Source: Rhizophagus clarus (lineage: Eukaryota > Glomeromycota > Glomeromycetes > Glomerales > Glomeraceae). From it: 64,000 nt of DNA. Positions 1 to 12,793 of the stretch are shown in pieces. How positions within the stretch are numbered: the stretch's first letter is position 1; each line of letters begins with the position of its first letter. The DNA is taken from assembly GCA_015698045.1 (NCBI GenBank), contig BLAL01000252.1, positions 1,426,001 through 1,490,000 of the forward strand, written 5' to 3'. The translations under genes and the position numbers were made by a program. The notes under the pieces are model-generated. The model was not told where the DNA came from and searched no databases. It was given only the letters and a program-made list of their open reading frames with translations.

Positions 1-2018
1 TGATTTAAATATTAACTCCTTTCGTTTCTTTTTCCTACTATTCGCTTCCAATTCATTAATTGTTTCTTGATTTGATTTGCTCGCTTCAGCTAAACATGCT
101 TCTGCATGTTCTTTTTGTTTGAAGCAAACAAATCCCGTACCACGCGAACGGCCTGTCTGATGATCCATCGTTATTACACAATAACGTAATGGCCCAAATG
201 GTCTAAATCTAGAATGAAAGAGGATAATATTAAATATTATTCAATTTTGCGGAAATATTAAACTAACAAATATAATGTTACATATTAGAGAGTTCTTCCT
301 CTGTGGCATCGAAAGAAAGATTTCGAATGAATAATACAGTTCCTTTGGAAGGAGGATATATATTCTTTTGTGTTTCATTATGAATTTCTATAACATCACA
401 CTCATCCTCCTCACTTAACTTTTCTCTATCATTATCTTTATTTTCAATATCAAAGCTAACATTGTCACTATCATTCTCATCTTCTGACTCATCACTGTTG
501 TCCATATAATCATCTACCTCTTGTTTCCCTTCATCCTGTGACTCATCATCACCTTCATTTATAATATTATCCTCTTCTTGTTCATCCTCACCCTGTTCCA
601 TTTCATTTTCAATATCATTATCTTCTTCCTGATCATTGCTTTTTCCCCCAGAATTATCATCTTGCATTCTCTCTTCATCGTGCCCTCCTATTTGCTGTGA
701 TCCAATAGCTTCCAGATATTTGTCTTTCGGTAATGCCCAATCCACAGCTATAATACGTCCATGATGTTTTGTTTCATTCAATTCGCTGATTGCCTACAAA
801 AAAATATAAAATCAAATATACTTTTAATGAGATAAAGACTCCACATTATATAATACCTTTTCTGCATATTTGGGATTTGTATATTGTATATACGCAAATC
901 CACGTAAAGGACCTCCTATGAATTTACGCGGCAAATTTACTTCAGTTACTTCACCATATTTGGAAAAGATCTTTAAGAGCTCTTGCTCACGATACTATTA
1001 CAAAATTTTAGTTAGAAGAGTAAATTATAAGTATTTTTAAATCAGTATTACATACGTACCTGCCATGGAATGTTGCGAACTATCAAGCGACCTTTTTTTT
1101 CATCTGCCTTTGATAATAATTTTGCGCTCATCATTGATCCATGGAAAATGTGACCATCCAAATGTAGTAATGCATCATTAGCATCCTTGGCTGATTTAAA
1201 AATAATGTGTACTATACATACATATATATATATATATATAAAATAAATTTAGTAAAAATATTTTTATAGGGCAAGCAAGCCGTATATTAAAGTAAATTTA
1301 ACACATATCTTTTTCTTAATTAAATATAAACAAACTTACCAATATCAGTAAAATCTTCACCGTTAGGAAATTTCATATCTTGAACATAACCAAATTTCCT
1401 AACTTTTTTATAAATTTTTTTTCTAGTCAAATCTTTAGGTAAATTCTGTAATACGATGATTCTATCACTATCTTTTTCAATAGATTCCATTTTTATTAAC
1501 TTTTTTTTTTCATTATTATCATCTTGTGAAGAAAATTTTCTTTTAACAACTTTTTGAATAACTTCAGGAGGTTTTTCATGTTTTTTAGTAGCATATTCCA
1601 TTTTCAAAGTACTTTTACCTCTAAATTTAACTTTTTTCAATTCTTTTAAAGCTTTTTCAGCATCTTGAGCCAAAACAAATTGAACAAAGCCAAAACCTTT
1701 ATTTTTTTCTATATTTTTAACAGATGGATTTGTTTCTTTTGTGAAAGTTATCTTTTTATTACTATTGATTGAAGGAACATCATTAATTGAATCGCTTATT
1801 AAAGCATTATTAGATTCTTCTTTATCTTTAACAAGAAAGCAAGAACGAAGCGGTCCTATACTTGAAAAGAATTCTTCAAATTCATTATTTGTGGCGTCAT
1901 ATGGTATTCTACGAACAAATAATGTGGTTTTATTACGTAATGAAGAAGAATTTGAACAAGAAACATTTTGTTTTGTATTTAAAGAACGTTCAGAATATTT
2001 TTCTTCTGTACTTGTCAT
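1..2018 (-). CDS. NOP4: Nop4/RBM28-type nucleolar RNA-binding protein (partial, 5 exons)
   Basis: Minus-strand exons are 2018-1340, 1211-1060, 994-857, 793-282 and 208 to beyond base 1. All introns are GT-AG and the phases agree. The spliced protein shows four RRM domains. RRM1 (TTLFVRRIPYDAT, then KGFGFVQF) is in exon 1. RRM2 (RIIVLQNLPKDLT) crosses the first intron. RRM3 (GRLIVRNIPW, then RGFAYIQY and IIAVDWALPK) spans exons 2-4. RRM4 (VLFIRNLSFDATEEEL, then GTGFVCFKQ) starts after a long acidic stretch in exon 4. The four-RRM order, the IAVDWAL motif and the acidic linker before RRM4 are typical of yeast Nop4 and animal RBM28, which act in the nucleolus in 60S subunit maturation. The start is the first Met of exon 1. 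The C terminus lies outside the window. Family assignment rests on motif recognition only. Confidence 0.9.
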
Positions 2019-2254
2019 ATCTAATTTTTTAAGAGAAAAAATTTTTTTTTTTTTTTTTTGATCATTTGTCTAAACGGATCTTCCCTAGTATGGTGCATAT
2101 CAACCGGCCAACGAGCAGGTGATCAGAATTTTACTGACAATTCAAGAAAATTTTGCTTTTACTTTTTCAAATAAAACTTAGTAAAACCATTATACAGACT
2201 CTAAAATTTAATCCTATATACATTTTTACCTTTTCTCCTTTTCTGCAAGTTTAC

Positions 2255-2399
2255 TTGTTTTTTTCATCTGCTAATTTTGCGCATATCATTGATCGATCCA
2301 TGGAAAGAAAATGTGATGTAGTAATTGGCCGATTTAAAAATAATGTGTATTATATATAATTTAAAGTACCAACCAATATCAGTAAATCTTCACCATTAG
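2255..2399 (-). pseudogene. Decayed partial duplicate of the adjacent NOP4 exon 2 / exon 1 junction
   Basis: About 145 bp upstream of the NOP4 start repeats, in the same orientation and order, parts of NOP4 between 1095 and 1375: the TTTCATCTGC stretch, TTTTGCGC.CATCATTGAT, GATCCATGGAAA, GATTTAAAAATAATGTGTA, then CCAATATCAGTAAA and TCTTCACC. The intron between the two exon parts is shortened and the copy has many small deletions, so it cannot encode an RRM. It is best read as a local partial tandem duplication of the gene that then decayed. It sits where the NOP4 promoter should be, so it may have replaced or displaced promoter sequence. Confidence 0.75.
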
Positions 2400-3959
2400 C
2401 ATCTGTAATATTTTTCGGCATAGAATCCTTATTTCTATAATTCATATTTCATAAGACCTCGGCGGATCTTTGAAACAGGATCCCAGATTTGCTATAAGGA
2501 ATCCTTAGTGCAATGTTGTACACGGACATTGTCCGGCGATTTTTGGGACGTCCGAAAGTCTGTGTCCGCGCAGGACTATTGGGATATGGACTAACTTCGA
2601 TCTAGCATTAAAAGTTCCTTCCCTGTCCGCGTTCATGACAATACTGCGGCTTAAGAATATTTATTTAACTTATTTATTGTTTTCATATTTTATCATTAAT
2701 ATATTTGCATTATTAATTTGTATTTATTAATTTGTATCTATTTATTTGTATCTACCGTATATTGCGGGCCACAGTACTCCCCATTTATAGTCCCCCCTTT
2801 TTTACCCGACAAAAAGTTTCATTTTCTATTGATTTTATTATTTAATGAATTTAATTTTGTCCAGATATTATGTAAAAATATTTTTCTGGTTACTATACAA
2901 TCTTTTAAACATATTCTATTCATAATAAAAATTTGAGTTATTGACATGATAGTACAAGGTCAACCTTCAGGAATTTGCAAAATACCCAAGGTACTAAGGC
3001 CCATGATATATAGTATTTATTTATTTATTTTATATACTATTATATATTAAAAGTGTAAGTAGGCAGAACCTATAAATAAAAGTTAAGATTATTTGTTAGT
3101 AATATACTTAACATTAAAAGAAAAATTAAAATAATAAGTTTTGTAATGAACTTATTATTTTAAACTCCAATGCTTTTTATCAATACCCTAAAAACCTACA
3201 AAATAATAATAATAATAATAATAAAGATTATTATTTATATTTTATTAAAAAATAGAAATACAGTATATAATAAGTTTGCTAAATTTTTTACTTTATTTTT
3301 TACACATTTAAATAGAAAAAAAAAGTAACAAATATTAATAACTGCTTATTAATTAAATTACTAAAAAGAATTTAATAATCACTTTTAAAAATCTATAAAT
3401 CTGCTTATTTAAAAAAGAATAAAAAAAAAATATTAAAAAAAAATTAAAAAAAGGCTGATTGCTTATTTACTAATATTTATACATTATTAAACTTATTTAA
3501 AAATATAATTTTTTATTAAAATTCCATATATCTAAAAAGCAGATAGTATAAATATTTATTAAATTTCATATGAAATTACTATAATTTTACTATTATTTAC
3601 TTAATTTAATATAGTAATATCTTATAATATTTAAAAATTGCTTAAAAAATTAAAATAAATAATTAATAATATTCATTAAAATAAAAAAAAAAATATTTGG
3701 TAATATATTTTCAAAAATTTAAAGTTATATTAACTATATAAAAAAACAAATTATAATACTAGTATTATTATTTTATTAAAAAATATATATTAAAAAAATA
3801 ATGCTAAATTGCTTATTAAAAACTAAAAAATAATTTTAAATTTTAGCTAGAAATTTTATACTTTTTAATTTGTTTAAAAAAAAAAATAAAATATTAAAAA
3901 ATATTTATTAAAAAAATATTATTAAAAAATATTTAAATTTTTATATATTTAAGATTATT
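2400..3959. other. AT-rich intergenic stretch with one GC-richer island
   Basis: No gene is supported. About 2440-2650 is clearly less AT-rich than its surroundings and contains CGGCGGATC, GTCCGGCGA and GTGTCCGCG words. It reads as a relic of some inserted sequence, but no frame or terminal repeat is recognisable. An (AAT)n run lies near 3200-3224. The rest is A/T-rich with short A and T runs. Confidence 0.6.
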
Positions 3960-3961
3960 TA

Positions 3962-6342
3962 CAGTCTGATCTCGATATAACGAACTCACAATGTAATGAA
4001 TTCTTGACTTACTAAATTTTTTTAAAAACAGTTTCACAGTATTTGAAAAAATTTTGATATACTGAATTTCATATAAAACTTGATGTAACATGTACTGAAC
4101 TTTTGTTGATATACTATTTATTATAAAATATAATAAAAAATTTTTTGATATACTGAACTAGTCATGTGATTGATAAAACCAGTTAGATTATAATTAATAA
4201 TGATAATTATTTTCTTTGTCTTCAAACTTTTTATCATACGTTATTATGAACCAAAAAAGAAAAAGTGTAAATAATGAAGTAATATTAAAAAAAAAAAAGG
4301 TTTTAACCTTTGAAGAAAAAAAAGAGTTATGTTTGGTTTATAATGAAAATCTATTTTTATTACAAGAAGAAATAGGAAAAAAATTTGGCGTAAAAAAAAA
4401 TACTGTTTATAATATTTTAAAGAACAAAGAAAAATGGTTGAATATAGAACTTAATAGTTTTAATACAGCTAAACAGAGAGAAAAGTTACCAAAATTTCCT
4501 GAATTAGAAGAAGCTTTGGCAATTTGAATTTCAAACGCTTTATCTGCAAATAAAACCAAGGCTTTTAATTTTATAAGATTAATGAATATTGAAGGCTTTA
4601 CCAGATCAGTTGGTTGGTTAAACAATTTTAAAAAAAGACATAATATCAAGCAACTAAGTGAAGAAAAGTTAACCAAAGAAAAAGAAAAATTACAGGAATT
4701 GATTAATAATTTCGATCTTGAAAATGTATTTAATTGTGATGAAACAGGTAATTCATTTAAACATCTTGTAATTTAAATAAATTAAGCTTTTATAGTTAAA
4801 TTTATTAATCAATCATTTTAAATTTAATATTATATATAAATTTCTTTTAGGATTGTACTGGGAATTGGAACCTTCTGAAACATTATCTATAGGACTTCTT
4901 TCGGAAATAAAAAAATCAAAAAATAGAGTCACACTTTTATTAATATTTAATGCAACTGGTTCTATTAAACTTTTTGCTCTTTTTATTCACAAATACCAAA
5001 TACCAAGAGATTTAATTGATATCAATAAATCAAAGCTTTCTATTGATTATTTTTGGAATAAAAAAGCATGGATGCAAATATCAATTTAGAACAAATATTT
5101 AGAACTCTTGAATCAAAGAATGAAAAAATGAAATAAAAAGATCCTTCTTTTGGTGGACAATGCTCCAGTTCATTCTGTTAGTAATCCAGAGTTATTAACA
5201 AATATTACAATTCATTATTTACCATCCAATACTACAGCACATCTGCAACCTGCTGATACTGACATTATTAATTCATTTAAGGTTCATACATTATTATTTT
5301 AATTAAATTATTTAGTAAATAACATAGATTTAATAGATTAATTATTAATCTTAGGCACAATATCGCAAAAGACTTATAAAAAACAGAATTGAGGCTTATG
5401 ATAATAAAGTAGAATTGAATATACCAGTTTCTAAATTGAAAATAGATGATTATATCTCACTTTATACTGAAGCTTAAAAAGCTGTAATAAGTGAAACTAT
5501 TTATACTAATTGTTGGATTAAAACTGGAATTTTGCCTTCAGTTATTATGTCACCTTCACCTTCAGATGAAGAGCTAAACAATGACATCAATTTAAATGAA
5601 ACAGAAGAAGTTCAAAGATTATTGGATCAATATAATCAATATAGTAATTTTACTTTGGGTGAATTGATGAGTGCTGAAGAGTTTATCTTAATTAATGATG
5701 ATAATAATTATGAAGAAGAAGAAATTACAGATGAGAAAATTGTAAATATAATAAAATTAAATAAAACAGACCTTGTAGAAGAAGAAATAAATTTATAGCC
5801 AAAAATATTTACTTCTAAAGTATTAGAATTATTAGATAAAGTATTATCTTTTCTTAGCAATCCACCTGATAATTTTGTTATAAAACTTAATAATAGAAAT
5901 TTAATGCATAATTTTAAAAAACAAATTATTCTTTTTGATAAAAATAGTAAAGTTCAATCAGTGTTAGATAGTTGGTTAAACACTTAATGGATCGTATATA
6001 GTATATATGGTGAATGGGCATGACAAATTTTTTCAAACATTATGAACATTTAACATTTTATTAGTAATATAATTTGTGAATATTTTGTTTTATTAGTAAT
6101 ATAATTTTTGAATATGTTATATTTATATAACTTTTTGAACATTTATTTTACTACAATAAATTCAATATTTTTTACGCTGAGTATATTATAAGTATGAATA
6201 ATCATGTGATTTTTGATGTACTGAACTTTTTATTGCTTACATATAGAGATTAGTACATAGAGAAAATTTGATTTATCGAACATAGTCTATATACTGAACT
6301 TTTGTTCCTAAACCACAAGTTCAGTATATCAAGATTTGACTG
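3962..6342 (+). mobile_element. pogo/Tigger-like DNA transposon (Tc1/mariner superfamily), TA target duplication
   Basis: The 2381-bp element is bounded by imperfect terminal inverted repeats. The left end starts CAGTCTGATCTCGATATAAC and the right end, reverse-complemented, starts CAGTCAAATCTTGATATACT. The dinucleotide TA flanks both ends (3960-3961 and 6343-6344), as expected for a Tc1/mariner-pogo insertion. It carries one plus-strand transposase reading region with two intron-like gaps. The element cannot be autonomous now because the coding region has several in-frame stops. A related but different family member sits at 31926-34401. Confidence 0.9.
4246..5987 (+). pseudogene. Broken pogo/Tigger-like transposase (CENP-B-type HTH plus DDE domain)
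   Basis: An N-terminal helix-turn-helix (EEIGKKFGVKKNTVYNIL) is followed by a CENP-B/Tc5-type DNA-binding segment (SVGWLNNFKKRHNI) and a DDE_1-type nuclease core. The first catalytic Asp is in FNCDETG, the second in LLLVDNAPVHS and the third in HLQPADTDIINSF. Two GT-AG introns fit the frame: 4748-4850 splits the DETG motif, and 5282-5354 joins NSFK to AQYRKR. In-frame stops occur at 4525, near 5133, near 5476 and at 5796, and the reading continues in frame after each, so this is a recently inactivated gene rather than scrambled DNA. The acidic C-terminal tail is typical of Tigger-like transposases. Confidence 0.85.
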
Positions 6343-6904
6343 TATATTTTTTATTAAAAAAAACCTATTAATTTAAAAATTTACTATTTATGGTAAAATA
6401 ATATTATTTTTTATAATTGCAATTATTTTATTATAGTTATTATCATATTAAATTATCAAATTAATAAATTAATAAACATATAAAAAATATTTGATTTAAA
6501 TTTTTTATTATTTATAGGGTTTTGTTTTTTCTACACTTGCGATACATCGCATTCTGAATAATTTGGGCAAAATTACAGTAACGCTGGGTAAAATTAAATA
6601 TGTGATATTTAACTAGAAGCGTAAAAAATAGATTTTTTACAACTGAAAAAATTCTAAATCTTCAGAATACATATAAAAAAATGAAAAGTAAAAAGGTGTA
6701 ACACAGGTGATAAAAAAGGGTGCGATGTATCACAAGTACAGAAAATGATTAAACCCTTATTTATAATACATTTTAATTTCTAATTTAATTATTTTTTTTT
6801 TTTAAAAAAAAAAATATTTCTTTTTTTTAATTGTAAAATATAATTCTTTAATTTTTTTTTAAAAAAATAAAATTTTCAATAAATTAATTTAATTATTTTT
6901 AAAT

Positions 6905-7285
6905 ACAGTCAATCTTTGATATGGTGAATTCTTGACTAAAACCAATTTTAATAACTTAATACAACGATCACAAAAAAAAATCTATCAATAGTAAATTTCA
7001 TAAAAATTATATATATATTTGATTTTATAGTCTATTAATCACCCCCTATCACAATGCCAAATTTTACCTAACTAATAGATTTTTATTAATATGTGATATT
7101 TAACCAATTAAATGTATTAAAAATCATTTATTATAATAAAATAACCAAATTAAATTACTTAAATTCTTTACTATAATCTATTCTATAGTAAAGTTGAAAT
7201 TTAGAATTTAGAGTTTATTATATCAAGAGTTTATTACATAATTAATAAATAAATTATATAATAATATTATTATTTTTGTAAATTT
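6905..7285. repeat. Possible decayed non-autonomous relative of the pogo-like element
   Basis: TACAGTCAATCTTTGATAT followed by GTGAATTCTTGACT resembles the left terminal repeat of the element at 3962 (TACAGTCTGATCTCGATAT, then ATGAATTCTTGACT). The far end is not clear. A region with TATATCAAGAG near 7225 could be the remains of an opposite terminus. No coding sequence is seen. Confidence 0.35.
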
Positions 7286-7309
7286 AAAAATATATATTTT
7301 TTTTATAAA

Positions 7310-7434
7310 TTGGTGGATGATTAGACCGGTTTTAGAACTGGGAGTACCCATAGCTAGCCAGAAGTGATTATAGTTGTAATCCTATCTTGCTTAATAAATG
7401 ATGGTACGGCTTCAACACCAAAAAAAAAAAAAAA
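7310..7434 (+). mobile_element. Short retroposed insertion (SINE or 5'-truncated LINE tail) with poly-A and target duplication
   Basis: A compact GC-richer body (TGGTGGATGATTAGACCGG to GGTACGGCTTCAACACC) ends in a run of about 14 A. It is flanked by identical 19-bp direct repeats, TATATATTTTTTTTATAAA, at 7291-7309 and 7435-7453. A poly-A tail together with an exact target-site duplication is the signature of target-primed reverse transcription. The body is too short to show a reverse transcriptase, and no tRNA-like A/B box is clear, so SINE versus truncated LINE cannot be decided. Confidence 0.8.
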
Positions 7435-7454
7435 TATATATTTTTTTTATAAAC

Positions 7455-8081
7455 ATATTTTTACCAAATTTTTATAAATACTTTTTTTATAAAAATTCAT
7501 ATATTTTTTAAAGTATATTAGAAAAATTATTTCAATATATTACATTATAATATAATAAATAAAAGTAACTATTTTTTTAAAATCAAATTTTATAGTTAAA
7601 TGATTTTGAATATAATATAACTTTTAATATTAATTGATAAAATTTATATAAAAGATTTCAAAAAATTCTTTAATATATATAGAAAATTTATATATATATA
7701 TAAAGTATCAAAATATTTATTAATCATATATAAAATAGTTTATAATATAAAAATTTATAAATATTTAAATTTTATCTAATATAAGATATATTTTGGCATA
7801 TTAAAGGATTTTAATTATTTAATTTTATTATAATTTTAACTATTACATATGGTTTTACTTTTTTATTACATTATTGTATGGATTAACATTATTATAAAAT
7901 TGACAAAACTAATTATTGTTTAAGCTAAAAAATGTTTAAAATATAGATTAATTTTTTAGGATTATTTTTAACTATTTGCTAATTTATATTACCAAAAGCA
8001 ATTTAAAAAGCTTTAATTATGTTAATAACATATTATTATATATTTTTCAATAGATTACATTTTATGTATTACAAAATTCAA
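7455..8081. other. AT-rich intergenic stretch, nothing recognised
   Basis: The stretch is almost entirely A and T, with TATATA runs. No coding sequence, terminal repeats or RNA gene could be supported. Confidence 0.6.
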
Positions 8082-8170
8082 ATTTGGATTTGGATTTATT
8101 TGGATTTGAATTTGGAAATTTGGAATGGGATTTTGGATTTTGGATTTTAGAATTTGGAATTTGGAATTTT
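8082..8170 (+). repeat. (TTTGGA)n-like degenerate hexamer repeat
   Basis: An irregular run of TTTGGA and TTTGGAA words about 90 bp long makes the plus strand rich in G and T. It may be a simple-sequence expansion. The word is not a known telomere unit. Confidence 0.7.
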
Positions 8171-11100
8171 CTTTTCTTTTCTTTTTTTTTTTTTATTCAA
8201 AGATCACGTAAAGTTTTATTAATTATATTTCATACGAGACAAAATACGTATATTAATAATAATCAGCACAAATTTGGGTTTCGATAATATCTGATATATA
8301 TATAAAGCTAATTTAAAGATGCAAAAATTATATTATTATATTATAAATTTCTATAAACTTGTTGACAGTTGAAAATAAAAATTATTTATGTTAAACGTAA
8401 TTAATTTTTAAATGTTTCACCTTTTTTTCATTTAACATGTTTCAAACTTCAAAAGGTCGTAGTATCGTAAAAAAAAAAAAAAAAAAAAGCACAGATCACG
8501 AGACGTAACCTAAACAACATAACGTGATAATAAATGATTTTCACCATAAAATTCCCAATATATATTTTAAGTATATATAAAAAAAACATATATACATATA
8601 TAATAAATACATTTTATTACATTTAACACAATTAATATTTTTTTAAAACGTTTTGAATAAAAAAGGCTTTAAAATGGTTTCAATTACGCTTTTATTAATG
8701 TTTTTATTAATATTAATATTAAAAAAGAAAAAGAGAAAATATTTTATATTTATTTATTTATATTTATTTTATTTTTGAAATTTATATTATTATTAAATCT
8801 TATACTATTACGTAAATGCATATGTTTTATTAGTAATATAATTTTTTTTTTTTTTTTTCAAAGCCATGCCCCTTATATCATCCCTTTTTTGTTACCACAA
8901 TTTCAAGGTTCCTGAATTTCTTTCGTAAAAAAGTCAACTGTTCGTTACATTAATGTTCTATTTAACAATAATAAATTAATTAAAGTGTCACTGCGGCAAA
9001 TGAATGGGTATTGGTTAAGTGAAATACATACATAAATATATTATATATAAAATTAACCAACAGAATTCCTATTAACCAAAACAATATAGATTATAAATGA
9101 TGGCTTTGTTTAACGCAAATGTCTTTTAAGAGAGAATTTTTGACATCATATTCACCTGTTTACATCTAATTGGGTGATAAAGACAATCGGGTAACTTTTT
9201 GCTGCAGAAAATAAAGAAACAAATTATTAGTCGCCAATGCGTGCCGATCCTTATTAACATTCATGATTTTGGTTTCAAGGTATTTTTTGATATTTTTGTT
9301 ATGTGCATAATAATTAAGAAATTACAATACTAAAGAAATATAAAATAATACATTAGTGTTACGGGGACCGAATATAGGACTCAATATCGTGATTTTTAGA
9401 TAGATAAATTTTTTTTTTTTTAAAAAAAAAAAGGGCTTGCAGTTTTTCTTTTTTGAAAAAGCGAACATATAATATAACTATTTATATAAGGTACCAAATT
9501 CAAGTACGCCAACATATATTATATCTTCGGGAACTTGCCGTAACTTTTTAATAGATAATGATCACCCATTAGTTAAAATAACTTTTGGTAAAAGATATCT
9601 TTTTTTTTCTGAGTTACCTGATTAATTAATCCATTGAACGTGAATTTACAATTTCAGAAATGTTAGATGATCTCTTTTTCTTCCCTAAAAGATTGTTTGT
9701 TTGAAACCTTAAAAAAAAAAGAAAAGAAAAAGCGTATATATATAAATAAATAAATAAATAAAGAAAAAAAAAGATTTTCTTACAAGAAAAGAATTGAACT
9801 CTTTTCAGCAAAGTACCGAATAATATAGAGATTAAAAATGAAGAAAGTCATCTAATTAAGACTAATGATTGACCATCAATTAACTTATATTCAGGAGGAT
9901 TATAACAAAGGGTATTTTTTTTTTTTCGCCAACATTCTTTGAATCTATTTTAAGAACGCGAATGACCAAGTTCTTTCTTTTTTTAAAGGAGAAGCTTTAC
10001 TTTTTTTGGGAGAGAAAGAAAAAAAATAATATTTTACGGACAATTGATGACAAATTATATAATACTTAATGACACGACATCTAATTAAAAACATTATTTA
10101 CGTCAATTATTAAATATTTATACATAAATAACATTATTGTGTAATAAGAGATGAAATAAAAAAAGTTAATTATATCATGATTACGAAAAGTTTGAAAAAA
10201 AATTTTTATCGTCGTTAACGTTGAGTCAATAGTATCGTTTTTGATGCATCACTTAAGTAAAGTATCAAAAACGTAACATATGAAACTGAGCTGCGCCACA
10301 CAAATTTGTATTGTTCCCCGCCACTTAGTCCAAATTTTTATTAAAAACATACAAAACTACAACAACAAAAAAAAAAAAAGTTTGAACCATTTTAGGAGAA
10401 AATGATTGAAAATTGCCGAATAATTCCAAATGTTTATTAGAATGATTGTGATTTTAAGCACTCCACACAAAGAAAATGACTTTTACATAGAGGTAGCAGC
10501 TGTACATACATATAATTTACCCGCCAAAAAAAAACAATAAAAAAAAAAAAAAAATTCTTTTTCAACAGATTTCCTTTTTCGATTTTTTTTAAGAAAAAGA
10601 AATAACCGAAAATAATATTAACAATACGCCTCATCGGCCTCAATTCATATTCTTTGGATCAAATAAGGATAATTGTTTTGATAAAGAATTAAAAATTTTC
10701 TTGGAAAGTAAATTTATTCAAAGATTGTGAGGTTATCATTATTCAAAAAAGGGTAAATAAGAATAAACAATAAAATATTTAAAAAGGTACAAAATTGAAA
10801 GGAGAAAAAAAAAATGTCTTGACAACTAACATTTCAAAAAAAAAAAAAAAAAAAGATCAAACAAATTCTTAGTGGAAACTATAATAAAATAAACCTTAAA
10901 CCGGATTCCCTCGGGAATGTTTATAGAAGCACAATAAAAAATGTCACACAACGTTTCATAAATAATTATTCTTTTTTGTTCCAAATATTTGATATAAGAC
11001 TGAAAATAGTAAATTCACACAGGAGAAACATAAGTCGTGTTCATGTATACAGATTTTATCATTTCTAATTATGGAAATTCGTCCAAATTTTAATAAATGC

Positions 11101-11744
11101 TAATAGTATCTGATAGTATGTCGAATGAAAATTATTAGTGGCTTGGCTAATTTTTGTGTAATTGTGTAATTATATAAATTTTCTGTGCTACAATCATCAT
11201 AATGGTTCATACAGTAAGGAAATGATTTGCATTTATGTATTAAACAATGACATTTTTTACATTACTCCATTATATTCAATTTTTTGGCCGAGTGTATGTC
11301 ATCATTTTACGTTCACCATGTTTCAAGTTATTCTATAATGAACATATGACCAAATATAAACATAAACTGATTTATTTATCTCTTTAGTTTAGCTTGCCTG
11401 TCATTGTTATTTTTTCTTTCTTTTTTTTGCTTATAAAAAAAAAAAAAAAACTATTAAAAAAATTTTTTTTTTTTTTTTTTTTTTTTCATTACTTACTTGA
11501 CTTTTGCATATTAATAATATTAATGGCACTGTCAAACTTTTCCCAAAATAATGCTTATAATAATCATATTTTTATATTAATTATATATCCGATAATATAT
11601 ATTATATGTAATCAATATTTTAAAATTACAATTATAGTAATTTAAATTAAACTGTATATGTAAATATATTTATATATATATTAATTATATGTAATAATTT
11701 TTTTTTTTTTTTTGTTTATTCGTATTATTGAACTTTCGATTTTT

Positions 11745-11776
11745 TTTTATTTTATTTTATTTTATTTTATTTTATT
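11745..11776 (+). repeat. (TTTTA)n microsatellite
   Basis: About six to seven copies of TTTTA in direct tandem within a T-rich region. Confidence 0.8.
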
Positions 11777-12746
11777 ATTTATTTTTGGTGTTTTTTTCGG
11801 CGTTCATTTTGGAATATCATTTACGAATATTATAATGATTGTTTCTGCAATCGCTTAACTAAACCAATTCTTTATATATTTATATATTTATTATTTATTT
11901 ATAAAAAAAAAAAAAAATTTTTTTTTTCTTTTAAAACTTAATGCTAACTAATAAATACATAATAGCTAATGAAAAATATAAACATCATACGGCGTTTGAG
12001 TCCTTAATATGTAATAAATAATACCAAATATGGATTTGTATTCGCCTAGAAAAAATTGTTGTTATATACTTTGTTACATATAACTTCCGATTTTTTTTCA
12101 CTAAAAAACTTTTTTTTCATTATAAATATTCTCGTCAAGACAAAATTCATCCATTATCCGCTCTTAACTTTTTTTTCAACTGCGCTCAAACAAAAGGTAA
12201 ATGTTTCTTATTTATTAACTTCATTAATATATTTTTTTTTCTTCTCCCCCTTTTTTTATTTATTATTATTATCATCGTAATGTCGTACTTTTTTGTCATA
12301 TAATTCATTTAAATATGAGATGTGTTATTTTAAATTTACATTAGTAATAATTATAATTTACATATTTTTTTTTTTTTTTAAAAAAAAAAAACTTCTTTTA
12401 TTTTTTTTTTTCTTCACATACAAAAAAAATTTGTTTATTCTTTCAAGTAATCTCTTTGCTTTTTTAACCTGTTTGTAAATCATTTTCTCTTCTTTCGAGG
12501 GGAATGAAAACAAATTTTTTTTTTTTCCCCTAATTAGAATTATCATTCAACATCTTATTTTCATTTTTTACCTATTTATATATATCTTTTTTTTTCTTCG
12601 TTTTCCGTTACCTTCGTTATATTTGGTTTGAATTTATTATTTTATGAACTTGTTTATGAGAAATGACGTAAATTGATACACAAATAATCATAAATAGCTT
12701 TTCTCTATACGTCATCAGCAAAAAAATAGGCGAATTAAACCTTTTA

Positions 12747-12750
<4 letters not shown>

Positions 12751-12789
<39 letters not shown>
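12751..12789 (+). repeat. Poly-T tract of about 39
   Basis: An uninterrupted T run, among the longest homopolymers in the window. Length is likely variable between isolates or assemblies. Confidence 0.85.

Positions 12790-12793
<4 letters not shown>

Noticed and set aside
8082-8170. Interstitial telomere repeat
   Set aside because: The word is TTTGGA with irregular length, not TTAGGG, and there is no chromosome-end context.
9626-12546. Several open frames of 60-83 residues between 9.6 and 12.5 kb on both strands
   Set aside because: They consist almost only of F, K, I, L and Y from homopolymer tracts and have no domain-like text.
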